NCBI RefSeq assembly: GCF_023156235.1
Contig: NZ_JAKZAI010000007.1
Span: 124,001-188,000, forward strand
From: Marinobacter goseongensis
Lineage (GTDB): Bacteria; Pseudomonadota; Gammaproteobacteria; Pseudomonadales; Oleiphilaceae
DNA: 64,000 bases
Direction: 5' to 3'
The translations under genes and the position numbers were made by a program. The notes under the pieces are model-generated. The model was given only the letters and a program-made list of their open reading frames with translations, ran no database searches and had not been told where the DNA came from. Of this stretch, positions 48,349 to 57,452 are shown piece by piece. Every line of letters starts with the position of its first letter. Within the stretch, counting starts at the first letter, position 1.

Positions 48349-50709
48349 TCAGGATGGTGTGGACATACTGCAGTATTGTTCCAGTACTGCCCGCAACATT
48401 TCAATATTGACAGGCTTGGCAACAAAGGAATCCATACCGGCCACGCGGCATTTTTCCTCGTCCTCTTCCATGGCGCTGGCGGTCAGAGCTACCACCGGTA
48501 CCCGGCTACGGCTTTTCTCGCTTTCCCACTGGCGCAACCGGCGGGTGGCTTCAAACCCGTCTACCCGCGGCATCACGCAATCCATGAACACCAGGTCGAA
48601 TGGGTGCCATTGCCACAAACTGGCGGCCGCCTCACCGTCGTTGGCGGTCATCACATCGCAACCCAGTTTTTCCAGCAGGCGCCGGGTCAGGGTGCGGTTG
48701 ACCGGATTGTCTTCCACCAGCAGCACCCGCATGCGGCCGCAGGGCAGCTCGCGACGGCGGGAGGTGTCACTGACCGCCTGCAGGGAGAAGCGGGTCAGGA
48801 AACGCCGGTCACCGGCAGCGCGGTCAGCAAACAGCTGATGCAGAATGGGGGTCAGGCAGGATTCCCGCAGTGATTTGCTCAGGAACGCGTCGGCACCGGC
48901 CTGGCGGAAATGCTCGGCATCGCCCCGCTGGGGGTTGGATGACAACACCAGCAGGCGGGTGTCGGTCCACTGCGGGTTACTGCGGATCTGGCGGCACAGC
49001 AGATCGCTGTCCATATCCGGTACAAAACCGTCCAGCACAATCGCGTCGTAGGGTTGCTGGTTATCGGAAGCCAGCCGCACGGAGGTCAGGGCCTCACCGG
49101 CGGCCTTCACGGCCTCGATCTGCAATTCAAAGCGGGACAGCATTTCCAGGGTAATCTTGCGGGACAGCTCATAGGAGTCCACCACCAGAATGCGCTTGCC
49201 ACGGATCATGCGGGTATCAGGACGGACGCGGGTGGTGCTCTCCGGCGCCACCGGCAGCGACACCTCCACCCAGAAGGTGGAGCCTTCGCCGGGCCGGCTT
49301 TCCAGGTCCAGGGAGCCGTCCATCAGTTTGACCAGCTGGCGGCAGATGGTCAGACCCAGGCCGGCACCGGGGAGCTGGCGCTGGAAGCTCTGGCCCAGTT
49401 GCACGTAGGGCTCGTACACCAGCGGAGTGTCTTCCGGGTTGATGCCGACCCCGGTGTCTTCCACCGCCAGGCGCAGGCGTACCCGGTTGTCCTTGCGGCC
49501 CAGCACTTCAATGCTGATCAGCACATGGCCAGAATCGGTAAACTTGATGGCGTTGGAGGTCAGATTCAGCAGGATCTGGCGCAGGCGCACAGGGTCCCCA
49601 CGAAGCGCCCAGGGCAGGTTTTCATCCACCCGCAGTTCCAGCGCCAGCCCTTTTTCCCGCGCGCGGGTACCCAGCATGTGCACCAGATCGTTCAGGGTTT
49701 CCCGCAGGTCGAAGGGCAGGTCGTCCAGCACAAGTTTGCCGGCCTCCATGCTGGAGATGTCCAGCAGGTCGTTGATGATGGCGGACAGGCTCTCGGACGC
49801 GCTCAGCAGAGTTTGTACGAACTCCCGCTGTTCCTGATCCAGCGGTGTGTCGCTCAAGAGGGTGGCGTAGCCCAGCACCGACTGCAGCGGTATGCGCAAT
49901 TCGTGGCTGACGTTGGCCAGAAACTGGTTCTTGGCGTGGTTGGCGCGCACCGCCTCATCACGCTCGCCCTGGGATTGCAGAGTGGTCTGGCGCAGGGAAC
50001 GGGTGTCCTCCAGCAGTTGCAGGCGCATGGTATTCAGGGCCTGCTCAAGCTCACTCAGCTCATCGGCGGACCGGGGAGCCTTGCGGCGCAGTTTCAGCGG
50101 CTCGATGAGGGCGTCCAGATTCAGGCGGGCGGCGTAATCCGCCATGGTTTCCAGATGTCGTGACAGGGTCAGTCGCACGATCAGCAGTAGCCCCAGGGTG
50201 CCCAGCGTAACGATCAGGGACTGGAACAGCAGGGTAAACAGAGCCCGGTCCATGAGCTCGTCGTGCACCTGCTCAACAGAAGAGGTCACGGTCAGCGTGC
50301 CGAGGTTGCGGGGGCCGGTGTACTGGGGGCGGTTGAGGATCAGCGGGAACGACTGGGAAATCACCCGCCCCTCGGGATAGGTGCCGGTGCTAAACGCCTC
50401 ACCGTTGGAGGTGACCACCCGGGCGTGCTGGATCACGGGCATGGCGCGCATGTCGTCCAGGCTGTTGGCTACCTCGCTGAAGTTCATCAGCCAGATGTTG
50501 TTGCTCATCGAGCCTGAAATCAGTTCTGCGGCCCGCTGCTGGGTGTAGCGCAGATCTTCGGTACGTCGATCGTATTCGCCGATCATCTGCAGGCCGGTTG
50601 CTGCCAACGAAAGTACGACACTGAACAGCAACACGTAGACCAGCAACCGAGCTGCCAGTGGCCGTACACCTATTCGTTTGAATAACCGGATCAAAGGCAA
50701 GACACGCAT
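48349..50709 (-). CDS. Hybrid sensor histidine kinase with tandem receiver domains
   Basis: A 786-residue membrane kinase. Membrane helices lie at about 20-44 and 157-182, flanking a periplasmic sensor of about 110 residues. A HAMP-like linker leads to the HisKA domain with H269 ([10 protein letters not shown]) and the HATPase (N386; DTGVGI; GAGLGL). Receiver 1 (about 505-630) has D511, D560 and K612, but the second acidic pocket residue is Ser (S512). Receiver 2 (about 660-780) is canonical (E666, D667, D710). No HPt domain is present. It resembles BarA/GacS kinases in layout without the HPt. It starts 40 bases after trmO and precedes yacG. Confidence 0.9.
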   Translation of the reverse strand: MRVLPLIRLFKRIGVRPLAARLLVYVLLFSVVLSLAATGLQMIGEYDRRTEDLRYTQQRAAELISGSMSNNIWLMNFSEVANSLDDMRAMPVIQHARVVTSNGEAFSTGTYPEGRVISQSFPLILNRPQYTGPRNLGTLTVTSSVEQVHDELMDRALFTLLFQSLIVTLGTLGLLLIVRLTLSRHLETMADYAARLNLDALIEPLKLRRKAPRSADELSELEQALNTMRLQLLEDTRSLRQTTLQSQGERDEAVRANHAKNQFLANVSHELRIPLQSVLGYATLLSDTPLDQEQREFVQTLLSASESLSAIINDLLDISSMEAGKLVLDDLPFDLRETLNDLVHMLGTRAREKGLALELRVDENLPWALRGDPVRLRQILLNLTSNAIKFTDSGHVLISIEVLGRKDNRVRLRLAVEDTGVGINPEDTPLVYEPYVQLGQSFQRQLPGAGLGLTICRQLVKLMDGSLDLESRPGEGSTFWVEVSLPVAPESTTRVRPDTRMIRGKRILVVDSYELSRKITLEMLSRFELQIEAVKAAGEALTSVRLASDNQQPYDAIVLDGFVPDMDSDLLCRQIRSNPQWTDTRLLVLSSNPQRGDAEHFRQAGADAFLSKSLRESCLTPILHQLFADRAAGDRRFLTRFSLQAVSDTSRRRELPCGRMRVLLVEDNPVNRTLTRRLLEKLGCDVMTANDGEAAASLWQWHPFDLVFMDCVMPRVDGFEATRRLRQWESEKSRSRVPVVALTASAMEEDEEKCRVAGMDSFVAKPVNIEMLRAVLEQYCSMSTPS

Positions 50710-50749
50710 TCCCTGTGACTGATGAACATTTGTCCAAACAGTCGCCAGT

Positions 50750-51481
50750 TTAACAGACAGTTAGCACTTCGACACGTTCTCCGGCGTTGTCATAAACAAA
50801 GCGGAAACGCACGTTCAGATCATACAGGTGCGCCCCGTAAACGCGATCTTCGTCCCGCCCCCGGCGGAACGAGGGGCGGGGGTCGTAGCTGACCACATCC
50901 TCGATCAGCTCCCGTAATTGCGGATAGCGATCCGCCGGCAGGTTCTGCAGCTGGGTTGTGGCCTCATCGAGAAACACCACCGCAATGCGGTCGGTGGGGG
51001 GCGTGTCCGCCCAGCCCAGAGTGGCCTCAGGGACTGAGTCGGAGAACGGCAGGTAGGGTTTGATGTCAAGAATCGGGGTGCCGTCGATCAGATCGTGATC
51101 GCTGATTTGCAGTACCAGCTGGCCGTTTCTGCGGCACAGGCCCTCATTGCGCACCACCGACAACCCCAGGCTGTTGGGGCGGAACGGCGAGCGGCTGGCA
51201 AAAACTCCCATTTTGCGATTGCCGCCGAGCCGCGGCGGGCGCACGACCGGCCGCCAGTCCTCGCGTACCGCCTCATGAAACTGAAAGGTCACCCACAGAT
51301 GGCTGGCGGTTTCCAGTCCGCGGAAAGCCTCTTCGCGATCAAAGGGCGCCTCAATCACCAGGTCTGCGCGGGCAAACCGGGTCAGTCCCGGCTGCCGGGG
51401 CACGCCGAATTTGTCGCTGAAACAGGAGCGGGTGTAGGCGATAGGCGTCAGGGTCAGGGCGTTTTGCGGGGTGTAGGTCAT
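50750..51481 (-). CDS. trmO: tRNA (N6-threonylcarbamoyladenosine(37)-N6)-methyltransferase TrmO
   Basis: A 243-residue TsaA/TrmO-type SAM-dependent enzyme that methylates t6A37 to m6t6A37 in ACY-decoding tRNA-Thr. The N-terminal beta-barrel domain (IAYTRSCFSDKFGVPRQPGL) and the RSPFRPNSLGLSVV and DGTPILDIKPYLPFSD motifs are intact. The C-terminal domain of about 90 residues contains DPRPSFRRGRDEDRVYG. Its start overlaps the stop of the upstream outer-membrane protein gene by four bases (ATGA), so the two are coupled. Confidence 0.93.
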   Translation of the reverse strand: MTYTPQNALTLTPIAYTRSCFSDKFGVPRQPGLTRFARADLVIEAPFDREEAFRGLETASHLWVTFQFHEAVREDWRPVVRPPRLGGNRKMGVFASRSPFRPNSLGLSVVRNEGLCRRNGQLVLQISDHDLIDGTPILDIKPYLPFSDSVPEATLGWADTPPTDRIAVVFLDEATTQLQNLPADRYPQLRELIEDVVSYDPRPSFRRGRDEDRVYGAHLYDLNVRFRFVYDNAGERVEVLTVC

Positions 51482-52593
51482 CGTCGGTCAATTTGGCCAG
51501 AGAAAAACAATTCGATTCGCAGAATCAGAGAAGCCCGATCCTTGAAGCTCTCGTCGCGGGGGAATTCCAGTGCCGGAATGATCTCGCCGAACAACCAGTC
51601 ACTGTGCAACCGGTAACGATAGGTCAGGTCGGCAAAGATCGAGGTTTGTCGCCAGGTGGGCTGGCTTTCGCCAAGGATACCGAAGCGGGGGTTCAGCGTA
51701 GAGCGGTTGTTCAGGCGCTTGTAGAAATTGAAGGTTTGCGCCATGTCGAACATGCGGTCGTCATGGACCCATTCCAGCTCGCTGGCGGACAGAAAATCCC
51801 AGCCATTGCCGAGATCGCGGCCGACCGCTATCGAACTGCGGGCACCCCAGCCATCCTGGTGGAAATAATAAAGCCGTTGTTGGGCTTTCAGACCCCAATC
51901 TTCATCCAGTTGCCAGCGCTTGTCTGCCGTGGCGCGCCAGAAGGCGTCGGTGGGGAATCTCAGCCGCACACCCACGTCGTTACTGAGGTTGATGGCGTCG
52001 CCCACCTCCGACAGGTAGCGCAGGGCCCCGGTGGCCTCGGTTTCCGAGCGCTCATCTTCGGTGAGCGCTCGGTCACGGCGCCGTTCCGAGAGGGGAATAA
52101 GCTCGTCGCTCTCACTCTCGATCACCAGCCGCAGCTTTTCTTCCACGGTGGGTACGTCCAGCCGGAAACGGGCCTCCGGCTCGAACTGGGCCGGGTCGCC
52201 GTATTCGGACTCGGTCGCAAAGCCCAGCCTCAGGTAGCTCTGGTTGTTGGGCAGCCCGGCGTCTTCCCCGGAAAAGGTGCGATCCGCCCATTCGCCGAGG
52301 GCCTGGATGCGCTCGCTCTGGGTGCGCTCCTGGCGCAGTACCCAGTTACTGAAATTCATCCAGTAGGAATCCCTGGGCTCAAGCCAGTACTCGTCGGGGG
52401 AGAAGTTGTAGAAATCCGGGGGCAGCGATGCGGGGGAAAGCACATCGCCAACGGCGGGGTCTTGCACAACAAACACCGGCTCAGCGGCGTTAACCTTGGC
52501 CGTGGCCAACAAACAGCCCATTCCGAGGACAGCCCATGTTCGCTTTATTAAAGGCTTACCCAAAGGCCACCTTAAACTGTGTGTGTAGCTCAC
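51478..52593 (-). CDS. Probable outer-membrane protein, unknown family
   Basis: Up to 371 residues from GTG 52593. An alternative TTG at 52563, within AAGGTGGCCTTTG, gives a cleaner signal peptide (KPLIKRTWAVLGMGCLLATAKVNAAEP) and shortens the overlap with coaE from 38 to 8 bases. The mature protein has many Arg/Asp and aromatic residues in alternating strands (LRLVIESESDELIP, RYRLHSDWLFGEIIPALEF) and ends ILRIELFFSGQIDRR, consistent with a barrel, though the C-terminus is not a classical Phe. I cannot name the family. It overlaps trmO by four bases. Confidence 0.75.
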   Translation of the reverse strand: MSYTHSLRWPLGKPLIKRTWAVLGMGCLLATAKVNAAEPVFVVQDPAVGDVLSPASLPPDFYNFSPDEYWLEPRDSYWMNFSNWVLRQERTQSERIQALGEWADRTFSGEDAGLPNNQSYLRLGFATESEYGDPAQFEPEARFRLDVPTVEEKLRLVIESESDELIPLSERRRDRALTEDERSETEATGALRYLSEVGDAINLSNDVGVRLRFPTDAFWRATADKRWQLDEDWGLKAQQRLYYFHQDGWGARSSIAVGRDLGNGWDFLSASELEWVHDDRMFDMAQTFNFYKRLNNRSTLNPRFGILGESQPTWRQTSIFADLTYRYRLHSDWLFGEIIPALEFPRDESFKDRASLILRIELFFSGQIDRR

Positions 52594-53173
52594 TGACCTG
52601 ACGTTCCACGTCGCTTATCAGCTTCGTATTATCAACCACTTCGTCCGCTTTGTGCAGGCGTTTTTCGCGGGGCATCTGGGCGGCAATGATCCGCTCCACC
52701 TGATCCCGGGGATTGGCGTCGCGCGCCATGGTGCGTTCAATCTGAACCTCCACGGGCACGTCGACCACAATCACCTTGTCCACCAGTTCATGCTGGTCGG
52801 TTTCCAGCAGCAAGGGCGACACCAGTAGCACGTAGGGCAGGGTGTAGGCTGGATCTGCATCCCGGGAATGCAGCTGGCGAATCAGCTCATCACGGATCAC
52901 CGGGTGCAGCAGCGCTTCCAGCCACGCCCTCTCTTCTGTGTGCTCGAAGACGACCGTGCGCAGCCGCGCGCGGTCCAGATGGCCGTCCTGCAGAAGGATG
53001 TCTGGCCCGAAATGCTCAGCAATGTGGGCAAGCGCCGGGGTGCCCGGCTCAACCACTTCCCGCGCGACGATGTCCGCATCCACCCAGTGCACCCCAAGAT
53101 CCCCGAACAGCCGCGCCACTGTGGACTTGCCAGAGCCAATGCCGCCGGTCAAACCGATCACTACCACCGTCAA
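52556..53173 (-). CDS. coaE: Dephospho-CoA kinase
   Basis: CoaE, about 205 residues, phosphorylates dephospho-CoA in the last step of CoA synthesis. The P-loop is GLTGGIGSGKS (residues 7-17) and the DADIVAREVVEPG segment is typical. The start is uncertain: TTG 53173 overlaps the pilD stop (TTGA) and gives the family length of 205-206. GTG 53167 and ATG 53197 are alternatives. Position after pilD is conserved in Pseudomonas and relatives. Confidence 0.92.
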   Translation of the reverse strand: MTVVVIGLTGGIGSGKSTVARLFGDLGVHWVDADIVAREVVEPGTPALAHIAEHFGPDILLQDGHLDRARLRTVVFEHTEERAWLEALLHPVIRDELIRQLHSRDADPAYTLPYVLLVSPLLLETDQHELVDKVIVVDVPVEVQIERTMARDANPRDQVERIIAAQMPREKRLHKADEVVDNTKLISDVERQVSELHTQFKVAFG

Positions 53174-54045
53174 ACCCCCAGGAACCCGAACCACCATGCC
53201 TGAATGTCGGCACCAAACCACAAGGACAACAAACCGGCCGCCGCCAGATAGGGCCCGAAAGGAATCGGTACCTCACGTCCCCGATTACGGAACACAATCA
53301 GGCAAATTCCTACCACGGCGCCCACCACCGATGACAGCAGAATCACCGCCGGCAGCAACTGCCAGCCCAGCCAGGCGCCCAGCGCCGCCAGCAACTTGAA
53401 ATCCCCGTGGCCCATGCCTTCTTTACCGGTCACCAGCTTGAACAGCCAGTACACCGACCACAGCGACAGATAACCGGCCACCGCGCCCCAGAACGCACTG
53501 TGAAAGTCCGTCAGCACGCCGAAATAGTTCAGCACCAGGCCCAGCCACATCAGTGGCAGCGTGATGCTGTCTGGCAGCAGCTGGGTATCGAAATCGATCA
53601 TCGTCAGCGCAACCAGCGACCACACCAGCAGCAACGCCCACAACGCCGCTTCCGTCGGCCCCAGAATGGCCAGGGTAATCACGGAGAATGCTGCCGTGAT
53701 CGCCTCAATCATCGGATAGCGCGGTGAGATCCGCGTTTTGCAGGCGGAGCACTGACCCCGCAACAACAGATAACTGATGACCGGAATGTTCTCCCAGGCG
53801 CGGATGCGGTGGCCGCACGCCGGGCAAGTGGAAGCCGGCGAGGAGAGGGTGATGGGTGTATCCGGCTTGCGCTGGCCCTCCGGTAACTCCAGAAACTCCT
53901 CACACTGGCAGCGCCAGTCCTGCTGCATCATCTTTGGTAAGCGCAGGATCACCACGTTGAGGAAACTGCCGATGCAGAGGGACAGGAAGATGACAGTGAA
54001 GTAGAGGAGCCAGGGTGTGGATAGCAGAGCATCAAGGAATTGCAT
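53170..54045 (-). CDS. pilD: Type IV prepilin peptidase/N-methyltransferase PilD
   Basis: PilD, 291 residues from ATG 54045, cleaves and N-methylates type IV prepilins and type II secretion pseudopilins. The cytoplasmic zinc loop has CPAC (C74, C77) and CSAC (C99, C102). The aspartyl-protease residues are D151/D153 in MIDFDTQLLPD and D215 in GMGHGDFKLL. Multiple membrane helices are evident. The open frame begins at TTG 54060, five codons earlier; the ATG fits better. A REP-like palindrome lies between pilC and pilD. Confidence 0.95.
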   Translation of the reverse strand: MQFLDALLSTPWLLYFTVIFLSLCIGSFLNVVILRLPKMMQQDWRCQCEEFLELPEGQRKPDTPITLSSPASTCPACGHRIRAWENIPVISYLLLRGQCSACKTRISPRYPMIEAITAAFSVITLAILGPTEAALWALLLVWSLVALTMIDFDTQLLPDSITLPLMWLGLVLNYFGVLTDFHSAFWGAVAGYLSLWSVYWLFKLVTGKEGMGHGDFKLLAALGAWLGWQLLPAVILLSSVVGAVVGICLIVFRNRGREVPIPFGPYLAAAGLLSLWFGADIQAWWFGFLGV

Positions 54046-54082
54046 GGATTGTCCGGACAAGCGAAAAATGAAGGGAGGGTGG

Positions 54083-54108
54083 GTCGGGTTAGTGGAGCGT
54101 AACCCGAC
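54083..54108. repeat. REP-like palindrome between pilC and pilD
   Basis: GTCGGGTTA (54083-54091), eight-base loop GTGGAGCG, TAACCCGAC (54100-54108): arms identical to the copy at 45093-45118, with a different loop. It sits inside the pilBCD operon, in the 78-base gap between pilC and pilD, where it could stabilise the pilBC mRNA 3' end. Confidence 0.8.
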
Positions 54109-54123
54109 ACCACGGGTAAAACA

Positions 54124-55344
54124 TTAGCCCACGACCTGACCCATTTGGAAGATCGGAAGGTACATGGCGATGATCAGACCACCCACAAGCACACCGAGAA
54201 CCGCCATAATCATGGGTTCCATCAGTGCGGTGAGATTGTCTACCATGTCGTCAACCACTGCTTCGTAATGTTCAGCCACTTTTTCGAGCATCCCATCGAG
54301 ATTTCCTGATTCCTCGCCAATGGCGGTCAATTGCACCGCCATAACCGGAAAGATGTCGGCTTGACGCATTGATGCTTGTAACTGCGTACCGCTGGACACG
54401 TCGGCCTTGATTCTCTGTATGGCATCACGATACACCGCATTACCTGTCGCACCGGCAACGGAGTCGAGGGCATCAACAAGGGGAACACCCGCAGCGAACG
54501 TTGTGGAGAGAACTCTACCAAATTTTGCCACGGCGGACTTATCCAGAATTTCGCCGACAATCGGGATTTTCAGATTTACCCGGTCCATGGCATCAGAAAA
54601 TTTCTGCGAGCGTTGTCTCGCTTTTTTAAACGCGAATATCGAGCCCACAATGATCAGTAATACCACGAACCACCACTGCTGCATCCACTCAGATAAATGC
54701 ACCACCATCTGCGTAAACACCGGGAGGTCCGCGCCAAACCCTTGAAATAAAGACTCGAATTGGGGAACAACTTTAACAAGCAGTATTGCTGTCACCACAA
54801 TTGCAACCACAACAACTGCAATTGGATAGGTCATTGCTTTCTTAACTTTTTTCTTGAGAATTTCTGTTTTTTCAAGGTAGGTGGCAATGCGGTCAAGCAT
54901 CGTCTCCAAAGCGCCTGCTTTTTCGCCAGAATCAACGAGATTACAGTACAGATCGTCGAAGTGCTTGGGGTGTTTTCGAAGAGCACCGGCGAAACTTGTG
55001 CCAGACGAAATATCGTTGCGAACGCTCATGACGAGTTCTTGCAAACCCTTATTATCGAGGCCATCTGCAACGATGTCGAAGCTCTGAACAAGAGGCACGC
55101 CTGCCTTCATCATTGTCGCGAGTTGGCGAGTCAGCATGGCAATGTCGAATGGGGTGACCTTTTTGCTGCCGCCGAACAAAGGTTTGGCTTTTTTCTTGAC
55201 CTTGTCAGGAACAATCCCCTGCTTGCGCAGCTGCGCCTTGACCAATGCGATGTTTGATCCCGCCAATTCACCCTTTGACTTGTTGCCCCTGCGATCTTTG
55301 CCTTCCCAAACGTACGCTTCAATCTTCTGTGCTTTTTCTGCCAT
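54124..55344 (-). CDS. pilC: Type IV pilus inner-membrane platform protein PilC
   Basis: PilC, 406 residues, the polytopic platform that couples PilB/PilT rotation to pilin assembly. Two T2SSF domains with the repeat-type motifs MLTRQLATMMKAGVPLVQSFDIV and FGRVLSTTFAAGVPLVDALDSVA are seen, each followed by membrane helices. The C-terminal GVLVGGLIIAMYLPIFQMG is highly conserved. The gene ends before a REP-like palindrome. It begins only two bases after the pilB stop. Confidence 0.96.
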   Translation of the reverse strand: MAEKAQKIEAYVWEGKDRRGNKSKGELAGSNIALVKAQLRKQGIVPDKVKKKAKPLFGGSKKVTPFDIAMLTRQLATMMKAGVPLVQSFDIVADGLDNKGLQELVMSVRNDISSGTSFAGALRKHPKHFDDLYCNLVDSGEKAGALETMLDRIATYLEKTEILKKKVKKAMTYPIAVVVVAIVVTAILLVKVVPQFESLFQGFGADLPVFTQMVVHLSEWMQQWWFVVLLIIVGSIFAFKKARQRSQKFSDAMDRVNLKIPIVGEILDKSAVAKFGRVLSTTFAAGVPLVDALDSVAGATGNAVYRDAIQRIKADVSSGTQLQASMRQADIFPVMAVQLTAIGEESGNLDGMLEKVAEHYEAVVDDMVDNLTALMEPMIMAVLGVLVGGLIIAMYLPIFQMGQVVG

Positions 55345-55346
55345 GC

Positions 55347-57059
55347 CTAGTCCTTCGTCACGCGATTGGCTTCCTCAAGACTGGTTACACCTTCAATGAC
55401 TTTTCTGAGGGCGGATTGTCTGAGATTCCGGAAGCCGTTTGCCTGCGCCTGTTTTGCAATTTGAATGGAGCTGGCTTCTTCCATAATCATGTTCGCCAGT
55501 TCGTCGTTGATCTTGACCACTTCGTAAATACCGACGCGACCCTTGTATCCTCCATTGCATTTATCACAGCCCTTCGGGCGGTACAACGTGAAGCCTGTAT
55601 CAATTTGTTCCGGTGTGAACCCCTCCTCCAAAAGGATATCTCTTGGCACATTCAAAGGCTCTTTACAGGAACAAAGGCGTCTTCCCAGGCGTTGGGCAAT
55701 GATCAGGCTGACGGAGGTCGCAATGTTGAATGCTGGAACCCCCATGTTCATCATTCGTGTGAGAGTTTCCGCAGCGCTATTGGTATGCAATGTAGAGAGA
55801 ACCATGTGGCCGGTCTGTGCGGCCTTAATGGCAATGTTGGCCGTCTCCAGGTCGCGGATCTCGCCTACCATGATTACGTCCGGATCCTGCCGAAGGAACG
55901 CCCGCAGTGCCTCGGCAAAGCCCAGGCCGACTTTCGTGTTCACGTTGACCTGATTGATACCCTCAAGGTTGATTTCGGCCGGATCCTCCGCCGTGGAGAT
56001 ATTAATCTCAGCAGTATTGAGGATGTTCAGGCCGGTGTACAGCGACACGGTTTTACCGGAACCCGTAGGGCCGGTTACCAGAATCATACCCTGCGGTTGC
56101 TTGAGTGCGTCCAGATAGAGCTGTTTCTGGTCTTCCTCATACCCCAGCGCATCAATACCCATTTTTGCCTGGCTGGGGTCGAGGATCCGCAGAACAATTT
56201 TTTCGCCCCAAAGCGTTGGCAAGGTATTGACCCGAAAGTCGATGGCCTTGGTCTTGGACAGCTTCATTTTGATACGGCCGTCCTGTGGAACGCGCCGCTC
56301 TGAAATGTCCAGCTGTGCCATGATTTTCAATCGTGCAGATATTTTCGGAGCCAGCTTAATGGACGGTCGAGAAATCTCCTTTAGCATGCCGTCGGTGCGG
56401 TAACGCACGCGAAACACTTTTTCATAGGGCTCAAAGTGAACATCCGAAGCACCTCCGCGAATCGCGTCCAACAGCATTTTGTTGACGTATTTTACGATCG
56501 GCGCGTCGTCCACCTCTGTGAGCGCGACAACTCTGTCTTCCTCATGGTCGCCGCCCTCGGTTTCAACGCCCTCAAGGTCTGCGTCATCTAGGTTTCCCAT
56601 CGAGGTGTCATGGGAGTCCAGATATCTGTCAATAGTCTCCCGTAGTTTGGCGTCATCTACCAGCACTGCGTCTGTACTCAGCCCGGTATTGAACTTTATT
56701 TCGTCCAGAGCCTTGATGTTGGTCGGGTCAGACACAGCGACAAAGAGCCGGTTACCGCGCCTATATAGTGGAAGGACGTTGTGTTTACGTACCAGCTTCT
56801 CGTCAACAATCTTTTCCGGAAGCATTTCCGGTAAGAATGCGGTCAGGTCCAGCACAGACATTCCGAATTCCATCGCGGCCGCAAAGGCAAGTCCGCGGCT
56901 GTCTGCAAGCTTGTTCTGCACCAGGTATGTTATTAACGGTACGCGGTTTTCAGACGCCTGAATGAACGCTTCTTTGGCAATTGCCTCATCGAGCAAGCCG
57001 TCTTCCACGAACCGACGCGCAAGACCTGTAAGGGTGACGTTGCTTTTGTTAGTAGCCAT
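55347..57059 (-). CDS. pilB: Type IV pilus assembly (extension) ATPase PilB
   Basis: PilB, 570 residues, drives pilus extension. The N-terminal GSPII_E N-domain is followed by Walker A GPTGSGKT (about 327-334) and the Asp box. The His-containing segments GHMVLSTLHTN and the tetracysteine zinc site (CSCKEP and CDKCNGGYKG) are also present. Standard length. Divergent from pilA across 393 bases. First gene of pilB-pilC-pilD-coaE. Confidence 0.96.
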   Translation of the reverse strand: MATNKSNVTLTGLARRFVEDGLLDEAIAKEAFIQASENRVPLITYLVQNKLADSRGLAFAAAMEFGMSVLDLTAFLPEMLPEKIVDEKLVRKHNVLPLYRRGNRLFVAVSDPTNIKALDEIKFNTGLSTDAVLVDDAKLRETIDRYLDSHDTSMGNLDDADLEGVETEGGDHEEDRVVALTEVDDAPIVKYVNKMLLDAIRGGASDVHFEPYEKVFRVRYRTDGMLKEISRPSIKLAPKISARLKIMAQLDISERRVPQDGRIKMKLSKTKAIDFRVNTLPTLWGEKIVLRILDPSQAKMGIDALGYEEDQKQLYLDALKQPQGMILVTGPTGSGKTVSLYTGLNILNTAEINISTAEDPAEINLEGINQVNVNTKVGLGFAEALRAFLRQDPDVIMVGEIRDLETANIAIKAAQTGHMVLSTLHTNSAAETLTRMMNMGVPAFNIATSVSLIIAQRLGRRLCSCKEPLNVPRDILLEEGFTPEQIDTGFTLYRPKGCDKCNGGYKGRVGIYEVVKINDELANMIMEEASSIQIAKQAQANGFRNLRQSALRKVIEGVTSLEEANRVTKD

Positions 57060-57214
57060 AAAGAGTATAAAGAATGCTGCCTAAGTTGCTGATAATCTGC
57101 CCAGAGTAATAGCTTGAGAGTTTAGATGGCCGGGCGCAGTTTGGAAAGTCACGAACTGTAAAGCCTGGTGTCGTGGCAAAAATTGCGTCGCGCCTCTCCC
57201 GCTCAGGCTCAATA

Positions 57215-57250
57215 GTGACAAAATATGTCACACATTGACGTCAGTTGACA
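57215..57250 (+). promoter_or_regulatory. 10-bp-phased TGWCA array upstream of pilA (probable PilR-type activator site)
   Basis: TGACA at 57216, TGTCA at 57226, TGACG at 57236 and TGACA at 57246 start exactly ten bases apart. GTGACA/TGTCAC (57215-57220, 57226-57231) form an inverted repeat and TGACGTCA (57236-57243) is a perfect palindrome. The array is centred about 130 bases upstream of the predicted start, on one helical face, as expected for an enhancer-binding protein. P. aeruginosa PilR binds TGTC-type sites upstream of pilA, so PilR is the natural candidate. The rest of the 393-base gap (57060-57452) has no gene. Confidence 0.65.
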
Positions 57251-57339
57251 TTTTTTCACGTTTCGAGTGCTCGTGCCCATCTATTCGAAAAGTCGCGCTC
57301 GCGCCAGTGGGAGGGTGTTTCAAGCTGAGCGGGACAAGT

Positions 57340-57356
57340 TGGCACACAGGATGCTT
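57340..57356 (+). promoter_or_regulatory. Sigma-54 (-24/-12) promoter of pilA
   Basis: TGGCACACAGGATGCTT matches the sigma-54 consensus TGGCAY-RN4-TTGCW with one mismatch in the -12 box; GG (57341-57342) and GC (57353-57354) are exactly 12 bases apart. The predicted start site is about 57366, giving an 87-base leader. rpoN is encoded at 19587-21116 in the same window. Confidence 0.8.
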
Positions 57357-57452
57357 GTTTTGAACGAGGCTCCTTCCGGTTGTGGGTCATAACCTAGCCG
57401 GCCCCGAAGCCATGTCGAGTTTGAACACAATGACAAACCTAGAGGTCGAATA

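Noticed and set aside
57049..57231. 60-codon minus-strand frame upstream of pilB
   Set aside because: Overlaps the pilB start and the pilA activator region; no coding character.
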